A stretch of DNA of 36,872 bases from Methylotenera sp. (GCA_030682715.1 JAUXNQ010000043.1:1-36872), one strand, 5' to 3'. Shown: positions 17,737 through 26,650, counted from the first letter of the stretch. The notes: generated from the sequence alone by a model not told the origin. Numbers and translations are program-made.

Positions 17737-19181
17737 TAATATTTCACTTGTACACGGTAATTGAGCGTGACTTTACCTTCGGCAGGTACGTCGATTTTCC
17801 AAACAGCAGTATTGCTAGTCGCTTTTTGGCTAGGGTGGTTTTCTTTGATGATTTTCCAGTCTGCGGGAATCGGTTCTTGTACTGTGATAGAGACGCGTTC
17901 TTTTTTTGCATTCTTGATCACAATCTCGTAAGCGCTTTCAAACATACTATTGCCTTTGGAAGGGCGGGGTAATGTTTTAAAGTCGGACTGTTTTTTATCA
18001 GCCGTGACGTCAAATGCTTCACCAAGTTTAAGGCGTACAGTTTCATTTTTCGGCGTATGGTCGATGCGGTCTTCACCTACAAACTGAGCATTACCTTGGT
18101 TATCTTTTTTATAGACACGCATAATGCCTTTAGGGAGTGGAATACCTAGTTTTGCAGCCTCTTTATTATCAAAATCTACAAACACGCTCACTTTTAACTT
18201 TTGACCTAAGTCACCGTAGCTCGAATTGTAGTAATAGTCTGAGCCACGTAATACCAACTCTTTGCGCGCCGGTACTTGTGATGCTGAAAGTAGGGCTACT
18301 TGCTTAGTTTGATTCTCTGCAATGGTGGTTTGGCGGTCTAAGCTGTAAAGATGGTACTCAAGTAGTGACTCCTCAGTCATAGGCGCTGCAGCTTCTGCGG
18401 CCATTAACACGTCTTTTCTCATACTCATTGCACGTGGGTAATCTTCTTGTATGCGGTTAACATCTCCAGCTACAAGTTGCAATTTAGCATTTTGATAGCT
18501 AGTACCGCTTGTGTTGGTCAGCGTTACCCAGCCTGATAAGTCAAGACTGTCCTCTTTGGGGCTTAGTTCAGCAACGTAATCAGCTTTCCAATCAAGCCCG
18601 CCTGTTAGGTAACTCAACTCAACAGATTGTTCACCAGCTGTTTTATTGGTGATTTTAGTCATTAAAGTAGGGCGATCACGTAGGTTTGCAGGAACATTGT
18701 CATACACAATTCGTCCTGGAATACCCGTTTCAATACGATTACCGATTCTCATCACAACGCCATTGTTCGCAGACAATACAGAAGCTTGTTCGCTTGTTTC
18801 CACACCTGTAGCAGGGTTCATGCTAATAACTCGAACCATTTTACCTACGTATTTTTCAAGTAGCTTTTGTGGGGTGAGTAAGTCAAAATCGAAATTTTGC
18901 TCTAAGGTATCAAAGCTTCCTTTATGGCTAATGCTACGCAATAACGCTGTTTCAGGTCTGATTTGTGCACTTACATCACGTAATGCTAAATTATTTAGAC
19001 CGCTATTTAATTTAACTTTACGCTGATCTTTGACTAACGCTAGGTTGTTGTTATAAATGGTAACCGCCACAGATTGCTGATCATGTAAACTACTAGTGAT
19101 TTCGTCTGTGTCGGCGGATAGCACATTGCTTGATAGGGCCGAGAGTACACAAAGTACAATAAACTTGTATTGATTAGGCAT
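17736..19181 (-). CDS. Secreted DUF4139-domain protein
   Basis: A 481-residue exported protein of unknown function. The signal peptide is MPNQYKFIVLCVLSALSSNV with likely cleavage after LSA (residue 23). The mature part is rich in beta-strand pattern and contains the mid-protein SYLTGGLDWKADYVAEL and LSGWVTLTNTSGTSYQNAKL blocks typical of DUF4139 proteins. It ends in an immunoglobulin-like tail (VQEPIPADWKI, LNYRVQVKY). No catalytic site or membrane helix is seen. The start at 19181 is chosen because AAGGAG sits 7 bases upstream; a longer frame to 19220 lacks a site and would hide the signal peptide. A CRP/FNR-like palindrome lies about 60 bp upstream. It is translationally coupled to the methyltransferase gene. 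Confidence 0.75.
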   Translation of the reverse strand: MPNQYKFIVLCVLSALSSNVLSADTDEITSSLHDQQSVAVTIYNNNLALVKDQRKVKLNSGLNNLALRDVSAQIRPETALLRSISHKGSFDTLEQNFDFDLLTPQKLLEKYVGKMVRVISMNPATGVETSEQASVLSANNGVVMRIGNRIETGIPGRIVYDNVPANLRDRPTLMTKITNKTAGEQSVELSYLTGGLDWKADYVAELSPKEDSLDLSGWVTLTNTSGTSYQNAKLQLVAGDVNRIQEDYPRAMSMRKDVLMAAEAAAPMTEESLLEYHLYSLDRQTTIAENQTKQVALLSASQVPARKELVLRGSDYYYNSSYGDLGQKLKVSVFVDFDNKEAAKLGIPLPKGIMRVYKKDNQGNAQFVGEDRIDHTPKNETVRLKLGEAFDVTADKKQSDFKTLPRPSKGNSMFESAYEIVIKNAKKERVSITVQEPIPADWKIIKENHPSQKATSNTAVWKIDVPAEGKVTLNYRVQVKY

Positions 19182-19203
19182 TACAGACTCCTTCAGAGTG
19201 AGA

Positions 19204-19250
19204 ATGGTTAAATGTAGCAATTAAAAAGGCATTTAGGTGATTTATATCAC
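19204..19250 (-). promoter_or_regulatory. CRP/FNR-type site with extended -10 before the DUF4139 gene
   Basis: The inverted repeat GTGAT-TTAT-ATCAC (19237-19250) matches the TGAT-N4-ATCA core used by FNR/CRP-family regulators. On the minus strand an extended -10, TGC-TACATT, lies at about 19219-19211. The palindrome centre would be near -40 from the predicted start (about 19204), the usual class II activator position. The ribosome site and ATG at 19181 follow about 20 bases on. The site overlaps the end of the maf gene. The regulator's identity is inference. Confidence 0.4.
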
Positions 19251-19823
19251 TGACACGCCTTCATGATTAAGCATATTGATTAAAGCAATCAAAGGTAAGC
19301 CTATCAATGCATTGGGGTCTTCACCTGTCATTTTTTCGATAATTGCAATACCTAGCCCTTCTGATTTGGCACTACCAGCACAGTGATAAGGTTGTTCTTT
19401 TAAAAGGTAATTCTCAATTTGAGCATCGGTTAAGTTTCTAAATTGCACAATATAAGGCACAACAGTCGCCTGCATATGCTGTGTTTTTGCGTTATATAAA
19501 CATAATGCGCTATGAAAGATAACTTCTCTACCACGCATCAGTCGTAGTTGTTTTGTTGCATTATCATGATTCAATGGCTTACCTAATTGGATATTATCTA
19601 GTGTTGCCACTTGATCGCATCCAATAATAAGCGCATCTGCATGGGTAGTGCCAATTTTTATTGCCTTATCTTTAGCTAATCTTAACGCTGTTTCTTGCGG
19701 CAATTCGCCTTCTAGTTGAGCTTCATCAACGTCTGGTGAAATGCAGCTAAAGGGAATTTGTAAACGTGTTAATAGCTCACGTCTATAGATTGAAGATGAG
19801 GCTAATATCAGGTTGTTTTGCAT
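19242..19823 (-). CDS. yceF: Maf/YceF-type nucleoside triphosphate pyrophosphatase
   Basis: House-cleaning pyrophosphatase; the YceF branch is known to hydrolyse 7-methyl-GTP. The 193 residues begin [19 protein letters not shown] (substrate loop) and include [16 protein letters not shown] with the catalytic aspartate, [12 protein letters not shown] and [13 protein letters not shown]. These agree with YceF rather than with the YhdE dTTP/UTP-ase branch. In many proteobacteria this gene is divergent from yceD-rpmF. Here the carboxylase operon lies between. A strong minus-strand terminator directly upstream suggests it needs its own promoter or read-through. Confidence 0.92.
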   Translation of the reverse strand: MQNNLILASSSIYRRELLTRLQIPFSCISPDVDEAQLEGELPQETALRLAKDKAIKIGTTHADALIIGCDQVATLDNIQLGKPLNHDNATKQLRLMRGREVIFHSALCLYNAKTQHMQATVVPYIVQFRNLTDAQIENYLLKEQPYHCAGSAKSEGLGIAIIEKMTGEDPNALIGLPLIALINMLNHEGVSVI

Positions 19824-19835
19824 GGTAAATAGTGA

Positions 19836-19870
19836 TAATAAAAAAGCCGACAGTACATATCCGTCGGCTT
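19836..19870 (-). terminator. Intrinsic terminator of the pyruvate carboxylase operon
   Basis: Read on the minus strand, AAGCCGAC (19870-19863) pairs with GTCGGCTT (19851-19844) across an 11-base loop and runs into a T-rich tract. It lies 22 bp past the pycB stop codon and 20 bp before the maf start. Confidence 0.85.
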
Positions 19871-19892
19871 GGTTTGTTAATTAATAAATTGG

Positions 19893-21740
19893 TTATTCTG
19901 GTTGAATTTCAAGTAAAGATTCATCAGGTGTCACTGTATCACCTTTAACTGCATGTACGGCAACTACAACACCTGTAGTTGATGCTTGAATTTCATTTTC
20001 CATTTTCATGGCTTCAATCACCAATACACCATCGCCAGCTTTTACTTTATCGCCAACTTTCACTTTAACCGCAACAATTGTACCTGGCATTGATGTTGTT
20101 ACATGACCTGAATGAGATGGGCGAGGACGACCGCTACTTGTATTATTTGCGATTTTCTTTTTGCTACCGCTACTTGCTGTGCCGTCGTTAGCAATCTCAA
20201 TTTCACTAAGTGTTTCTACGATGACTTCTTCCGCAATACCATCAATCGATACAAAGTAAGGGCGTTGCTCTTCACCTGCATGACCGCTACCAGTTACATT
20301 GATATGGAACGTTTCTCCATGTAGTGTCACTTTAAATTCATTTGGTGCGAATCTTGGGCCGCTAGATTGAATTGCATTTTTATCTAATAACACCTCAGGT
20401 GTTAATGACCCTGCATTGCGTTCTTGTAGATAAGTTTGGCCAATATCTGGAAACATCGCATAGGTGAGCACATCTTCTTCAGATTTAGCGAAACGTTCTG
20501 CTTCATTAGTCAATTTAGCCATTTCTGGCTTTAATAAATCAGCTGGTCTGCAACTAATAACCTCTGCATTACCAATAGCCTGCTGCTTAATTGTTTCATT
20601 AACAGCTGCTGGTGCTTTCCCGTACTGTCCAAGGAAGTAGTTCTTAACTTCATTGGTAATTGATTTGTAACGAGCACCAGTCATCACGTTTAGTACAGCT
20701 TGCGTACCTACGATTTGAGAGGTTGGTGTAACCAGTGGAGGATAACCTAAATCCTCACGTACTCTAGGAATTTCCAGTAAAACCTCATCCATTTTATTAA
20801 GAGCGCCTTGCTCTTTTAGTTGGTTAGATAAGTTCGAAATCATGCCGCCAGGAATTTGGCTCACTAAGACCCTAGTATCAACCCCTGTAAATTCACTTTC
20901 AAATTGCCAGTATTTCTTACGGATATCTCTGAAATAAGCGGTAATCTCTTGTAACGCACCCAAGTCTAAACCAGTGTCATATTCTGTGCCTTGCAATGCC
21001 GCCACTAAACTTTCTGTAGAAGAATGGCTCGCACCTTCACCGAAAGATGAGTTACATGTATCAATAATGCTTGCGCCAGCTTCAATGCCTTTTAGCAGAC
21101 TCATTGCAGACAGACCTGAAGTAGCATGGCTATGTAGTTGAATTGGTAAATTAACTGAACTGTGCAAGGCTTTTACTAATTCACTTGTATTTTTAGGTGT
21201 TAGTAAGCCAGCCATATCTTTAATTGCAATCGTGTCACAACCCATAGATTCTAGTTCTTTGGCTAACTCAACAAAGTAAGCGACATCATGAACGGGGCTA
21301 GTTGTATAGGCAATCGTGCCTTCTGCATGTTTACCTAATTTCTTAACCGCTTCAACAGATGTTTTGATATTACGTAAGTCATTCATTGCGTCAAAAATAC
21401 GGAATACATCAACACCGTTGTCTGCCGATTTCTGGACAAAAGCGCGTACAACGTCATCGGAGTAATGGCGATAGCCTAGTAAGTTTTGACCGCGTAGCAA
21501 CATTTTGATGCGGCTGTTGGGTAGTGCTTTGCGTAATTTTGTAAGGCGCTCCCATGGGTCTTCTTTAAGAAAACGTACACATGCATCGAATGTTGCACCA
21601 CCCCAAGCTTCAAGTGACCAAAAGCCAATAGCATCGAGCTTTGCACAAATAGGTAGCATGTCATCAGTACGCATGCGAGTTGCAATAAGCGATTGATGTC
21701 CATCGCGTAAAACTAGTTCAGTAACAGATACTTTTGCCAT
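19893..21740 (-). CDS. pycB: Pyruvate carboxylase subunit B (carboxyltransferase plus biotin carrier)
   Basis: Transfers CO2 from carboxybiotin to pyruvate to make oxaloacetate. The 615 residues hold a TIM-barrel carboxyltransferase domain (about 1-300) with ELVLRDGHQSLIATRM, the carbamylated-lysine candidate K174 in TIAIKDMAG and metal histidines H203 and H205 in QLHSHATSG. A conserved middle domain follows, then a linker and a C-terminal biotinyl domain with VIEAMKMEN, where K579 is the biotinylated residue. The same architecture occurs in the oxaloacetate decarboxylase alpha subunit. The neighbouring biotin carboxylase gene, and the absence of membrane beta and gamma subunits, favour pyruvate carboxylase. 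It lies 56 bp after pycA. Confidence 0.88.
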   Translation of the reverse strand: MAKVSVTELVLRDGHQSLIATRMRTDDMLPICAKLDAIGFWSLEAWGGATFDACVRFLKEDPWERLTKLRKALPNSRIKMLLRGQNLLGYRHYSDDVVRAFVQKSADNGVDVFRIFDAMNDLRNIKTSVEAVKKLGKHAEGTIAYTTSPVHDVAYFVELAKELESMGCDTIAIKDMAGLLTPKNTSELVKALHSSVNLPIQLHSHATSGLSAMSLLKGIEAGASIIDTCNSSFGEGASHSSTESLVAALQGTEYDTGLDLGALQEITAYFRDIRKKYWQFESEFTGVDTRVLVSQIPGGMISNLSNQLKEQGALNKMDEVLLEIPRVREDLGYPPLVTPTSQIVGTQAVLNVMTGARYKSITNEVKNYFLGQYGKAPAAVNETIKQQAIGNAEVISCRPADLLKPEMAKLTNEAERFAKSEEDVLTYAMFPDIGQTYLQERNAGSLTPEVLLDKNAIQSSGPRFAPNEFKVTLHGETFHINVTGSGHAGEEQRPYFVSIDGIAEEVIVETLSEIEIANDGTASSGSKKKIANNTSSGRPRPSHSGHVTTSMPGTIVAVKVKVGDKVKAGDGVLVIEAMKMENEIQASTTGVVVAVHAVKGDTVTPDESLLEIQPE

Positions 21741-21796
21741 ATTTTTAATCTATCAGTTCTAAGGTTAAAATTAATTTTTAATACTTGAAAATCTTG

Positions 21797-23215
21797 CTAA
21801 ATACCTTCATGCGCCGCAATCACCGCTGAAATTGCGGCCGCGATAAGTTCGGGCGGAATTTCGTTAGCGTAGTTAGTTAACTCTGGATGCGCCTCAACAA
21901 AACTGGTATTAAACTCTGCAGCTCTAAATTCTGGATGCTTAAGAATTTCTTGGTAATAAGGAATGGTAGTTTTTACACCATAAATAATCATATCGTCGAG
22001 CGCTCGACGACCGCGCTCAATAACACCATCCCACGTAAGAGCCCATACCGTCAACTTGGCGCACATGGAATCATAGTAGGGAGGTATTACATAACCGCTA
22101 AATATTGCTGCATCCATACGAACACCAGGACCACCTGGCGCATAATAGCGTGTGATTTTACCGAAACTTGGTAAAAAGCCATTTTTTGGATCTTCCGCAT
22201 TGATACGGAATTCCATTGCGTAACCTCTAAAAGTCACGTCTTTTTGTTTGTATTGTAGAGGTAGTCCGTAAGCAACGCGAATTTGTTCCTGAACAATATC
22301 AATACCTGTAATTGTTTCCGTGACAGTATGCTCAACTTGTAAGCGCGTATTCATTTCCATGAAATAGAAGGTATTGTCAGAATCAAGCAGGAACTCAACA
22401 GTGCCTGCATTTTCATAATTAACTGCCTTAGCTGCTTTTACTGCCAATCCACCGATATACTCTCTTTGTGCTTGAGACAACTGCGGCGATGGTGCAATTT
22501 CAATTAATTTTTGGTTACGGCGTTGTATTGAACAGTCACGCTCAAATAAATGAATAGCGTTGCCTTGTGAGTCAGCTAATACTTGCACTTCAATATGGCG
22601 TGGAGAAACAACACACTTCTCAATAAATACTTCAGGTTTACCAAAAGCCTTACTTGCTTCACTGATGACGCGATCATAGTTTCCTAATAACTCTTTTTCA
22701 CTATCACAGCGACGAATGCCGCGGCCACCACCACCATTAGTTGCTTTAAGCATAATGGGGTAACCAATTCTTTTCGCTAGCGTGATAGCATCATCAAGGT
22801 CTTTCAAGTTGCCATTACTACCAGGCGTACATGGAATGCCAGCCTTGGTCATTGCATTACGTGCTTGAATCTTGTCGCCCATTTGACGAATTACGTCTGC
22901 GTTAGGGCCAATAAATTTAACGCCACGACGCTCACAAATTTCAGCCAATTCTGGATTTTCAGATAAAAAACCATAGCCAGGATGCAAGGCATCACAGCCA
23001 GCAGCAACGGCTAGATTCACAATGTTATGCGCATTTAAATACCCCGCAACAGGGTCTGCGCCTATATGATAAGCTTCATCCGCTTTTTTAACATGTAACG
23101 CTTGGCGGTCAGCATCTGTATAAATTGCAACAGATTTGATGCCCATTTCAGAGCATGCGCGCACAATACGTACTGCAATTTCACCGCGATTAGCAACTAG
23201 AATTTTTTTGAACAC
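21797..23215 (-). CDS. pycA: Pyruvate carboxylase subunit A (biotin carboxylase)
   Basis: ATP-grasp enzyme that carboxylates biotin with bicarbonate. The 472 residues start FKKILVANRGEIAVRIVRAC, with the glycine loop NGGGGRGIR at 160-168, FIEKCVVSPRHIEVQVLAD, ERDCSIQRRNQKLIEIAPSP and MEMNTRLQVEHTVTE. It is about 20 residues longer than a typical AccC, with a C-terminal tail EIPPELIAAAISAVIAAHEG. Together with pycB next door it is read as the PycA subunit of a two-subunit enzyme. AccC of acetyl-CoA carboxylase is less likely because no accB is adjacent. The start is GTG with AAGG 9 bases upstream. Confidence 0.85.
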   Translation of the reverse strand: MFKKILVANRGEIAVRIVRACSEMGIKSVAIYTDADRQALHVKKADEAYHIGADPVAGYLNAHNIVNLAVAAGCDALHPGYGFLSENPELAEICERRGVKFIGPNADVIRQMGDKIQARNAMTKAGIPCTPGSNGNLKDLDDAITLAKRIGYPIMLKATNGGGGRGIRRCDSEKELLGNYDRVISEASKAFGKPEVFIEKCVVSPRHIEVQVLADSQGNAIHLFERDCSIQRRNQKLIEIAPSPQLSQAQREYIGGLAVKAAKAVNYENAGTVEFLLDSDNTFYFMEMNTRLQVEHTVTETITGIDIVQEQIRVAYGLPLQYKQKDVTFRGYAMEFRINAEDPKNGFLPSFGKITRYYAPGGPGVRMDAAIFSGYVIPPYYDSMCAKLTVWALTWDGVIERGRRALDDMIIYGVKTTIPYYQEILKHPEFRAAEFNTSFVEAHPELTNYANEIPPELIAAAISAVIAAHEGI

Positions 23216-23261
23216 GTAGGTAAGCCTTAATTTTATTAAATGACATTACAAAAACGGTGTG

Positions 23262-23290
23262 ATTGTAACATAGCAGCATTAATAGCTAAA
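23262..23290 (-). promoter_or_regulatory. Predicted promoter of pycA-pycB
   Basis: On the minus strand TTTAGC (-35) is followed after 17 bp by TACAAT (-10), preceded by TGT as an extended -10. The start of transcription would lie about 40 bases before the GTG of pycA. The -35 is poor and the extended -10 is the main evidence. Confidence 0.4.
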
Positions 23291-23481
23291 TCCCTAGCGT
23301 AAATTTAAGCGCTGAATTGAGCGCAAAAAGTAATTTTTTTGATCTTTAGATACGCTTGTTAATACCTTTAAGATGTGCTTATTAAGCATAAAAGTGCTGT
23401 CAAACTTTATACTGGGTAAGTAAATTCTTATGATCTGTATGCTGTGTACTGAATACCTATGAATAATAAACGCGAGAATAA

Positions 23482-23509
23482 TTCACATGCATCGTTAATT
23501 ATCTAGGAT
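23482..23509 (+). promoter_or_regulatory. Possible promoter of yceD
   Basis: TTCACA and TAGGAT with a 16-bp spacer lie about 36 bp before the yceD ATG. The -35 matches five of six consensus bases and the -10 four of six. Confidence 0.3.
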
Positions 23510-23545
23510 AATTTTGCAAACTTTAATTTAAGCCAAGAACTGAAC

Positions 23546-24103
23546 ATGACCAATCAAACCTTTTTAATCGACAACCTTGCTTTTGCTGCTCGCGGTGAGC
23601 GTTTGGAAGCAAGTCTTCCGCTGTCAGCCTTTCCTAGGTTATGTGAATTGATTGAATCGCAACATTTAGAAGTTGGTACAAATAAAAAATCTAGCGACGT
23701 TGCTAGCGCCGACTCTCAGCTAGAGGGTTTAGTTAACTTCGTTTTAAATGGTGAGAAAAACGTACTGGGTCAATGTTATTTGCATTTAGTGCTAAATGTC
23801 AGCCTAGTCACTTCTTGCCAGCGCTGCTTGTCTAAAATGCCTTTAAGTTTGGCGCTGGATTTTCATTACTTAATTAGCGATGCGGACGATAGTTCATTAG
23901 AAGATGTAGAGGCGACAATTGGTGATGATTTTGATTTGCAAGAAGCAAGTCAAGAGATGGATGTGAAGTTGCTTATCGAGGATGAGATTATAATGGCGCT
24001 GCCGATAGCGCCTGTCCATAACAACGACTGCGCTCCCGTTACGATGCAAAGTGGCGAGAAGCCCAACCCTTTTGCGGCATTGAAAGGGTTAATTAAATCT
24101 TAA
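23546..24103 (+). CDS. yceD: YceD/DUF177 family protein (23S rRNA accumulation)
   Basis: A 185-residue cytosolic protein of the DUF177 family, which in E. coli is needed for normal 23S rRNA levels. The diagnostic CQRC motif is at C91-C94, within VTSCQRCLSKMPLSL, a likely metal-binding or structural pair. The C-terminal acidic stretch and the LPIAPVHN-DC region also fit. As in most bacteria it stands directly before rpmF, although 154 bp with a separate promoter come between. The ATG start gives MTNQTFLIDNLAF; no strong ribosome site is visible upstream. Confidence 0.9.
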   Translation: MTNQTFLIDNLAFAARGERLEASLPLSAFPRLCELIESQHLEVGTNKKSSDVASADSQLEGLVNFVLNGEKNVLGQCYLHLVLNVSLVTSCQRCLSKMPLSLALDFHYLISDADDSSLEDVEATIGDDFDLQEASQEMDVKLLIEDEIIMALPIAPVHNNDCAPVTMQSGEKPNPFAALKGLIKS

Positions 24104-24118
24104 AATATATAGTATTGG

Positions 24119-24147
24119 CTGACAAAACTTATGTTTTGTATTATCAT
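24119..24147 (+). promoter_or_regulatory. Predicted strong sigma-70 promoter of rpmF
   Basis: CTGACA (24119-24124) and TATCAT (24142-24147) are separated by 17 bp, each matching five of six consensus bases. It lies in the yceD-rpmF gap and gives a leader of about 100 bases. This is the best promoter match I found in the window. Confidence 0.6.
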
Positions 24148-24257
24148 TATGGGTTAGTTATTTAGTGTAATCTTAAATTAGTGATGCGTTATTCATTTTA
24201 TTGCATCGATTTACAAGTAATTGAGATGATGTTTTAATCATTTTATTGGAGTTTATT

Positions 24258-24437
24258 ATGGCAGTTCAGCAAAACAAAAAGTCACCTTCAAAGCGCGGTA
24301 TGCACCGTTCACATGATTTTTTGACAAATCCACCATTAGCAGTTGAGCCAACTACTGGCGAAACACACTTGCGTCACCATATTAGTCCTAATGGCTACTA
24401 CCGTGGCCGTAAAGTATTGCCATCAAAAGGCGAGTAA
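24258..24437 (+). CDS. rpmF: 50S ribosomal protein L32
   Basis: Small basic protein of the large subunit, 59 residues starting [20 protein letters not shown] and containing [17 protein letters not shown]. It has no cysteines, so it is the zinc-independent form. The start is the ATG preceded by TTGGAG; a longer frame from 24246 would add four residues not found in L32. It has its own predicted promoter upstream and a strong hairpin downstream, so it can be made at ribosomal-protein levels independent of the fatty acid genes. Confidence 0.97.
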   Translation: MAVQQNKKSPSKRGMHRSHDFLTNPPLAVEPTTGETHLRHHISPNGYYRGRKVLPSKGE

Positions 24438-24499
24438 TTTACTCGGCGAACAATATCAATATCTGTTAGTTAGATTGAATTGTTCAGCAGTACAGGAAA

Positions 24500-24540
24500 C
24501 ATAACGCCGCTCCATTTGTTTGGAGCGGCGTTATGTTTTA
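24500..24540 (+). terminator. Intrinsic terminator after rpmF
   Basis: CATAACGCCGCTCCA and TGGAGCGGCGTTATG form a perfect 15-bp stem with a 6-base loop, followed by TTTTA. The stem is very stable and the U tract short, so some read-through into plsX is plausible. Confidence 0.8.
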
Positions 24541-24621
24541 ATGGTTGGCTATATTAATCTTGTTGTCAAATTGGCAACATATTCCGATTAAAAACCTTAT
24601 TATTCAAGTTGAGTAAAAGTA

Positions 24622-25668
24622 ATGGATATTACAATTGCAATTGACGCAATGGGCGGCGATCACGGCCCCCACGTCACAGTGCCAGCAGCATTAAAAGCAT
24701 TGGATTCAGATCCTCAGCTAAATATTGTGCTGGTCGGATTGGCTGATGCCATTGAAGTTGAGCTCAAAGCACATAAAGCAGCAGTTAACCCTCGTTTGCG
24801 TATTCATCATGCAGCTGAAGTTGTCACGATGGATGAATCACCACAAAGTGCGCTAAAAAATAAGAAAGACTCGTCTATGCGAGTTGCCATTAATTTAGTG
24901 AAAAGTGGCGAAGCTAACGCATGCGTAAGTGCTGGCAACACAGGTGCGCTGATGGCAACCGCTCGTTTTGTATTAAAAACCTTGCCAGGGATTGATCGCC
25001 CAGCAATTGCCTCTGCCTTGCCAAGCGAAAAGGGCAACACTTATATGCTTGACTTAGGTGCTAATGCCGACTGTACCGCAGAACATCTATATCAGTTCGC
25101 CATCATGGGTGCTATGTTGGTGAGTTGTGTAGAGCATAAAGAGCGCCCAACGGTAGGTTTGCTCAACATTGGCTCAGAAGATATCAAAGGTAATGAAGTT
25201 GCTAAACAGGCTGGTGAACTACTTAAAGCGAGTCATTTAAACTTTTACGGCAATGTTGAAGGTGATGATATCTTTAAAGGCACAACAGATTTAGTGGTTT
25301 GTGATGGCTTTGTTGGTAATGTGTCGTTAAAAACCACAGAAGGCTTGGCCCATATGATGGGTAAGTTCTTAACTCAGGAATTCAAAAAAAGCTGGCTGAC
25401 TAAACTGATGGCACTTTGTGCGATGCCAGTACTTAAAGCTTTCAAAAAGAGACTAGATCCGCGCCGATATAACGGTGCAAGCTTCTTGGGTTTACGTGGA
25501 ATTGTTGTGAAAAGCCATGGTGGTGCAGATCACATCGCTTTTATTTCGGCAATCCATGTGGCAATAGAAGAAGCTCGTAGTGGGGTGTTGCGCCGCATTA
25601 CAGAGCAGCTGGAAATTGAACATTTACAACCAAGTTTGGCTGTAAAAAAACCTCAGGATATGCAATGA
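24622..25668 (+). CDS. plsX: Phosphate acyltransferase PlsX
   Basis: Makes acyl-phosphate from acyl-ACP for the PlsY acyltransferase, linking fatty acid and phospholipid synthesis at the cytosolic membrane face. The N-terminal [60 protein letters not shown] and [13 protein letters not shown] are family blocks. At 348 residues it is full length. The stop overlaps the fabH ATG in an ATGA junction, so the two are probably co-translated. A promoter must lie in the about 80 bp after the rpmF terminator unless read-through suffices; none is clear. Confidence 0.96.
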   Translation: MDITIAIDAMGGDHGPHVTVPAALKALDSDPQLNIVLVGLADAIEVELKAHKAAVNPRLRIHHAAEVVTMDESPQSALKNKKDSSMRVAINLVKSGEANACVSAGNTGALMATARFVLKTLPGIDRPAIASALPSEKGNTYMLDLGANADCTAEHLYQFAIMGAMLVSCVEHKERPTVGLLNIGSEDIKGNEVAKQAGELLKASHLNFYGNVEGDDIFKGTTDLVVCDGFVGNVSLKTTEGLAHMMGKFLTQEFKKSWLTKLMALCAMPVLKAFKKRLDPRRYNGASFLGLRGIVVKSHGGADHIAFISAIHVAIEEARSGVLRRITEQLEIEHLQPSLAVKKPQDMQ

Positions 25669-26609
25669 TATTTTCTCGTATAGCAGGTACCGGTAGTTAT
25701 TTGCCGAGCAAAGTACTCACCAATGCTGATTTAGAGCATATGGTGGATACTACAGATGAATGGATTTTTACGCGCACTGGCATCCGCGAACGCCACATCG
25801 CTGCAGAGGATGAATTTACAAGTGATTTGGCGTTTGAAGCGGCTAAGAACGCGATTGCAAGCGCAGGTGTTAGTGCAAATGATATTGATTTGATTGTTGT
25901 TGCGACAACTACACCAGATAAGATATTTCCTAGCGTAGCCACGATGGTGCAAAAAAAGTTGGATATAGCAGGGTGCCCTGCATTTGACATGCAAGCTGTT
26001 TGCAGTGGTTTTGTTTATGCACTTGCAACAGCAGATAATTTTATTAAAGTTGGTGGTGTTAAATGTGCCCTAGTGATAGGCGCTGAATCATTTTCACGCA
26101 TTACAGATTATACTGATCGAGGCAATTGTATTCTTTGGGGGGATGGCGCTGGTGCCGTGATTTTGCAGGCATCAACTGAGCAAGGTGTTATTTCTACTCA
26201 TCTGCATGCAGATGGTCGCTACGAAAACATGCTTCATGTGCCACGTAATGCAGAAAAGCCTGATACTGTTGTTATGGAAGGCAACTCTGTGTTTAAAATG
26301 GCCGTTAACACCTTAGACCAAATTGTTGATGAAACCCTTGCTGCAAATCAAATGCAGAAGTCAGATATTGATTGGCTCGTGCCACATCAGGCTAACATTC
26401 GCATTTTACAAGCAACAGCCAAAAAGCTAGATATGAGCATGGATAAAGTAGTAGTGACTGTAGATACACACGGTAATACTTCTGCCGCATCTATTCCTTT
26501 GGCGCTGGATACAGCTGTCAGGGACGGGCGCATTAAGCGTGGCGACGTCATATTAATGGAAGCTTTTGGTGGTGGGTTCACTTGGGGTTCTGCATTAATT
26601 AAATATTAA
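25665..26609 (+). CDS. fabH: 3-oxoacyl-ACP synthase III
   Basis: Starts fatty acid synthesis by condensing acetyl-CoA with malonyl-ACP. The catalytic triad is C113 (DMQAVCSGF), H241 (VPHQANIRI) and N271 ([10 protein letters not shown]). [10 protein letters not shown] and [16 protein letters not shown] at the C-terminus are also typical. The 314 residues are of normal length. Its ATG overlaps the plsX stop codon by 4 bases. An AT-rich 10-bp tandem repeat follows its stop codon before fabD. Confidence 0.96.
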   Translation: MIFSRIAGTGSYLPSKVLTNADLEHMVDTTDEWIFTRTGIRERHIAAEDEFTSDLAFEAAKNAIASAGVSANDIDLIVVATTTPDKIFPSVATMVQKKLDIAGCPAFDMQAVCSGFVYALATADNFIKVGGVKCALVIGAESFSRITDYTDRGNCILWGDGAGAVILQASTEQGVISTHLHADGRYENMLHVPRNAEKPDTVVMEGNSVFKMAVNTLDQIVDETLAANQMQKSDIDWLVPHQANIRILQATAKKLDMSMDKVVVTVDTHGNTSAASIPLALDTAVRDGRIKRGDVILMEAFGGGFTWGSALIKY

Positions 26610-26620
26610 TATTCAATCGG

Positions 26621-26650
26621 TTATATAAAATAATATAAAATAATATAAAG
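26621..26650 (+). repeat. 10-bp AT-only tandem repeat before fabD
   Basis: Three copies of TAATATAAAA in a row; the first has one change (TTATATAAAA) and the last one (TAATATAAAG). The copies occupy the space where a ribosome site for fabD would be expected and end 6 bases before the ATG. The period equals about one DNA helical turn. Confidence 0.85.

Larger units (their letters stand above)
23216..23545. promoter_or_regulatory. Divergent intergenic region between pycA and yceD
   Basis: A 330-bp AT-rich gap with no convincing gene, holding the promoters for both directions. Besides the two promoter candidates listed separately it contains an inverted repeat GCGCT-N6-AGCGC (23309-23324) and a 13-bp palindrome TGCTTATTAAGCA (23376-23388). 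A TATACT hexamer (23408-23413) also lies here, and its -35 region would overlap that palindrome. The same TGCTTA/TAAGCA half-sites occur upstream of pyrH. Confidence 0.5.

Noticed and set aside
21797-23215. Reading as AccC of acetyl-CoA carboxylase
   Set aside because: No accB is adjacent, the protein is longer than usual AccC, and the partner gene encodes a pyruvate-type carboxyltransferase with its own biotinyl domain. Not fully excluded.
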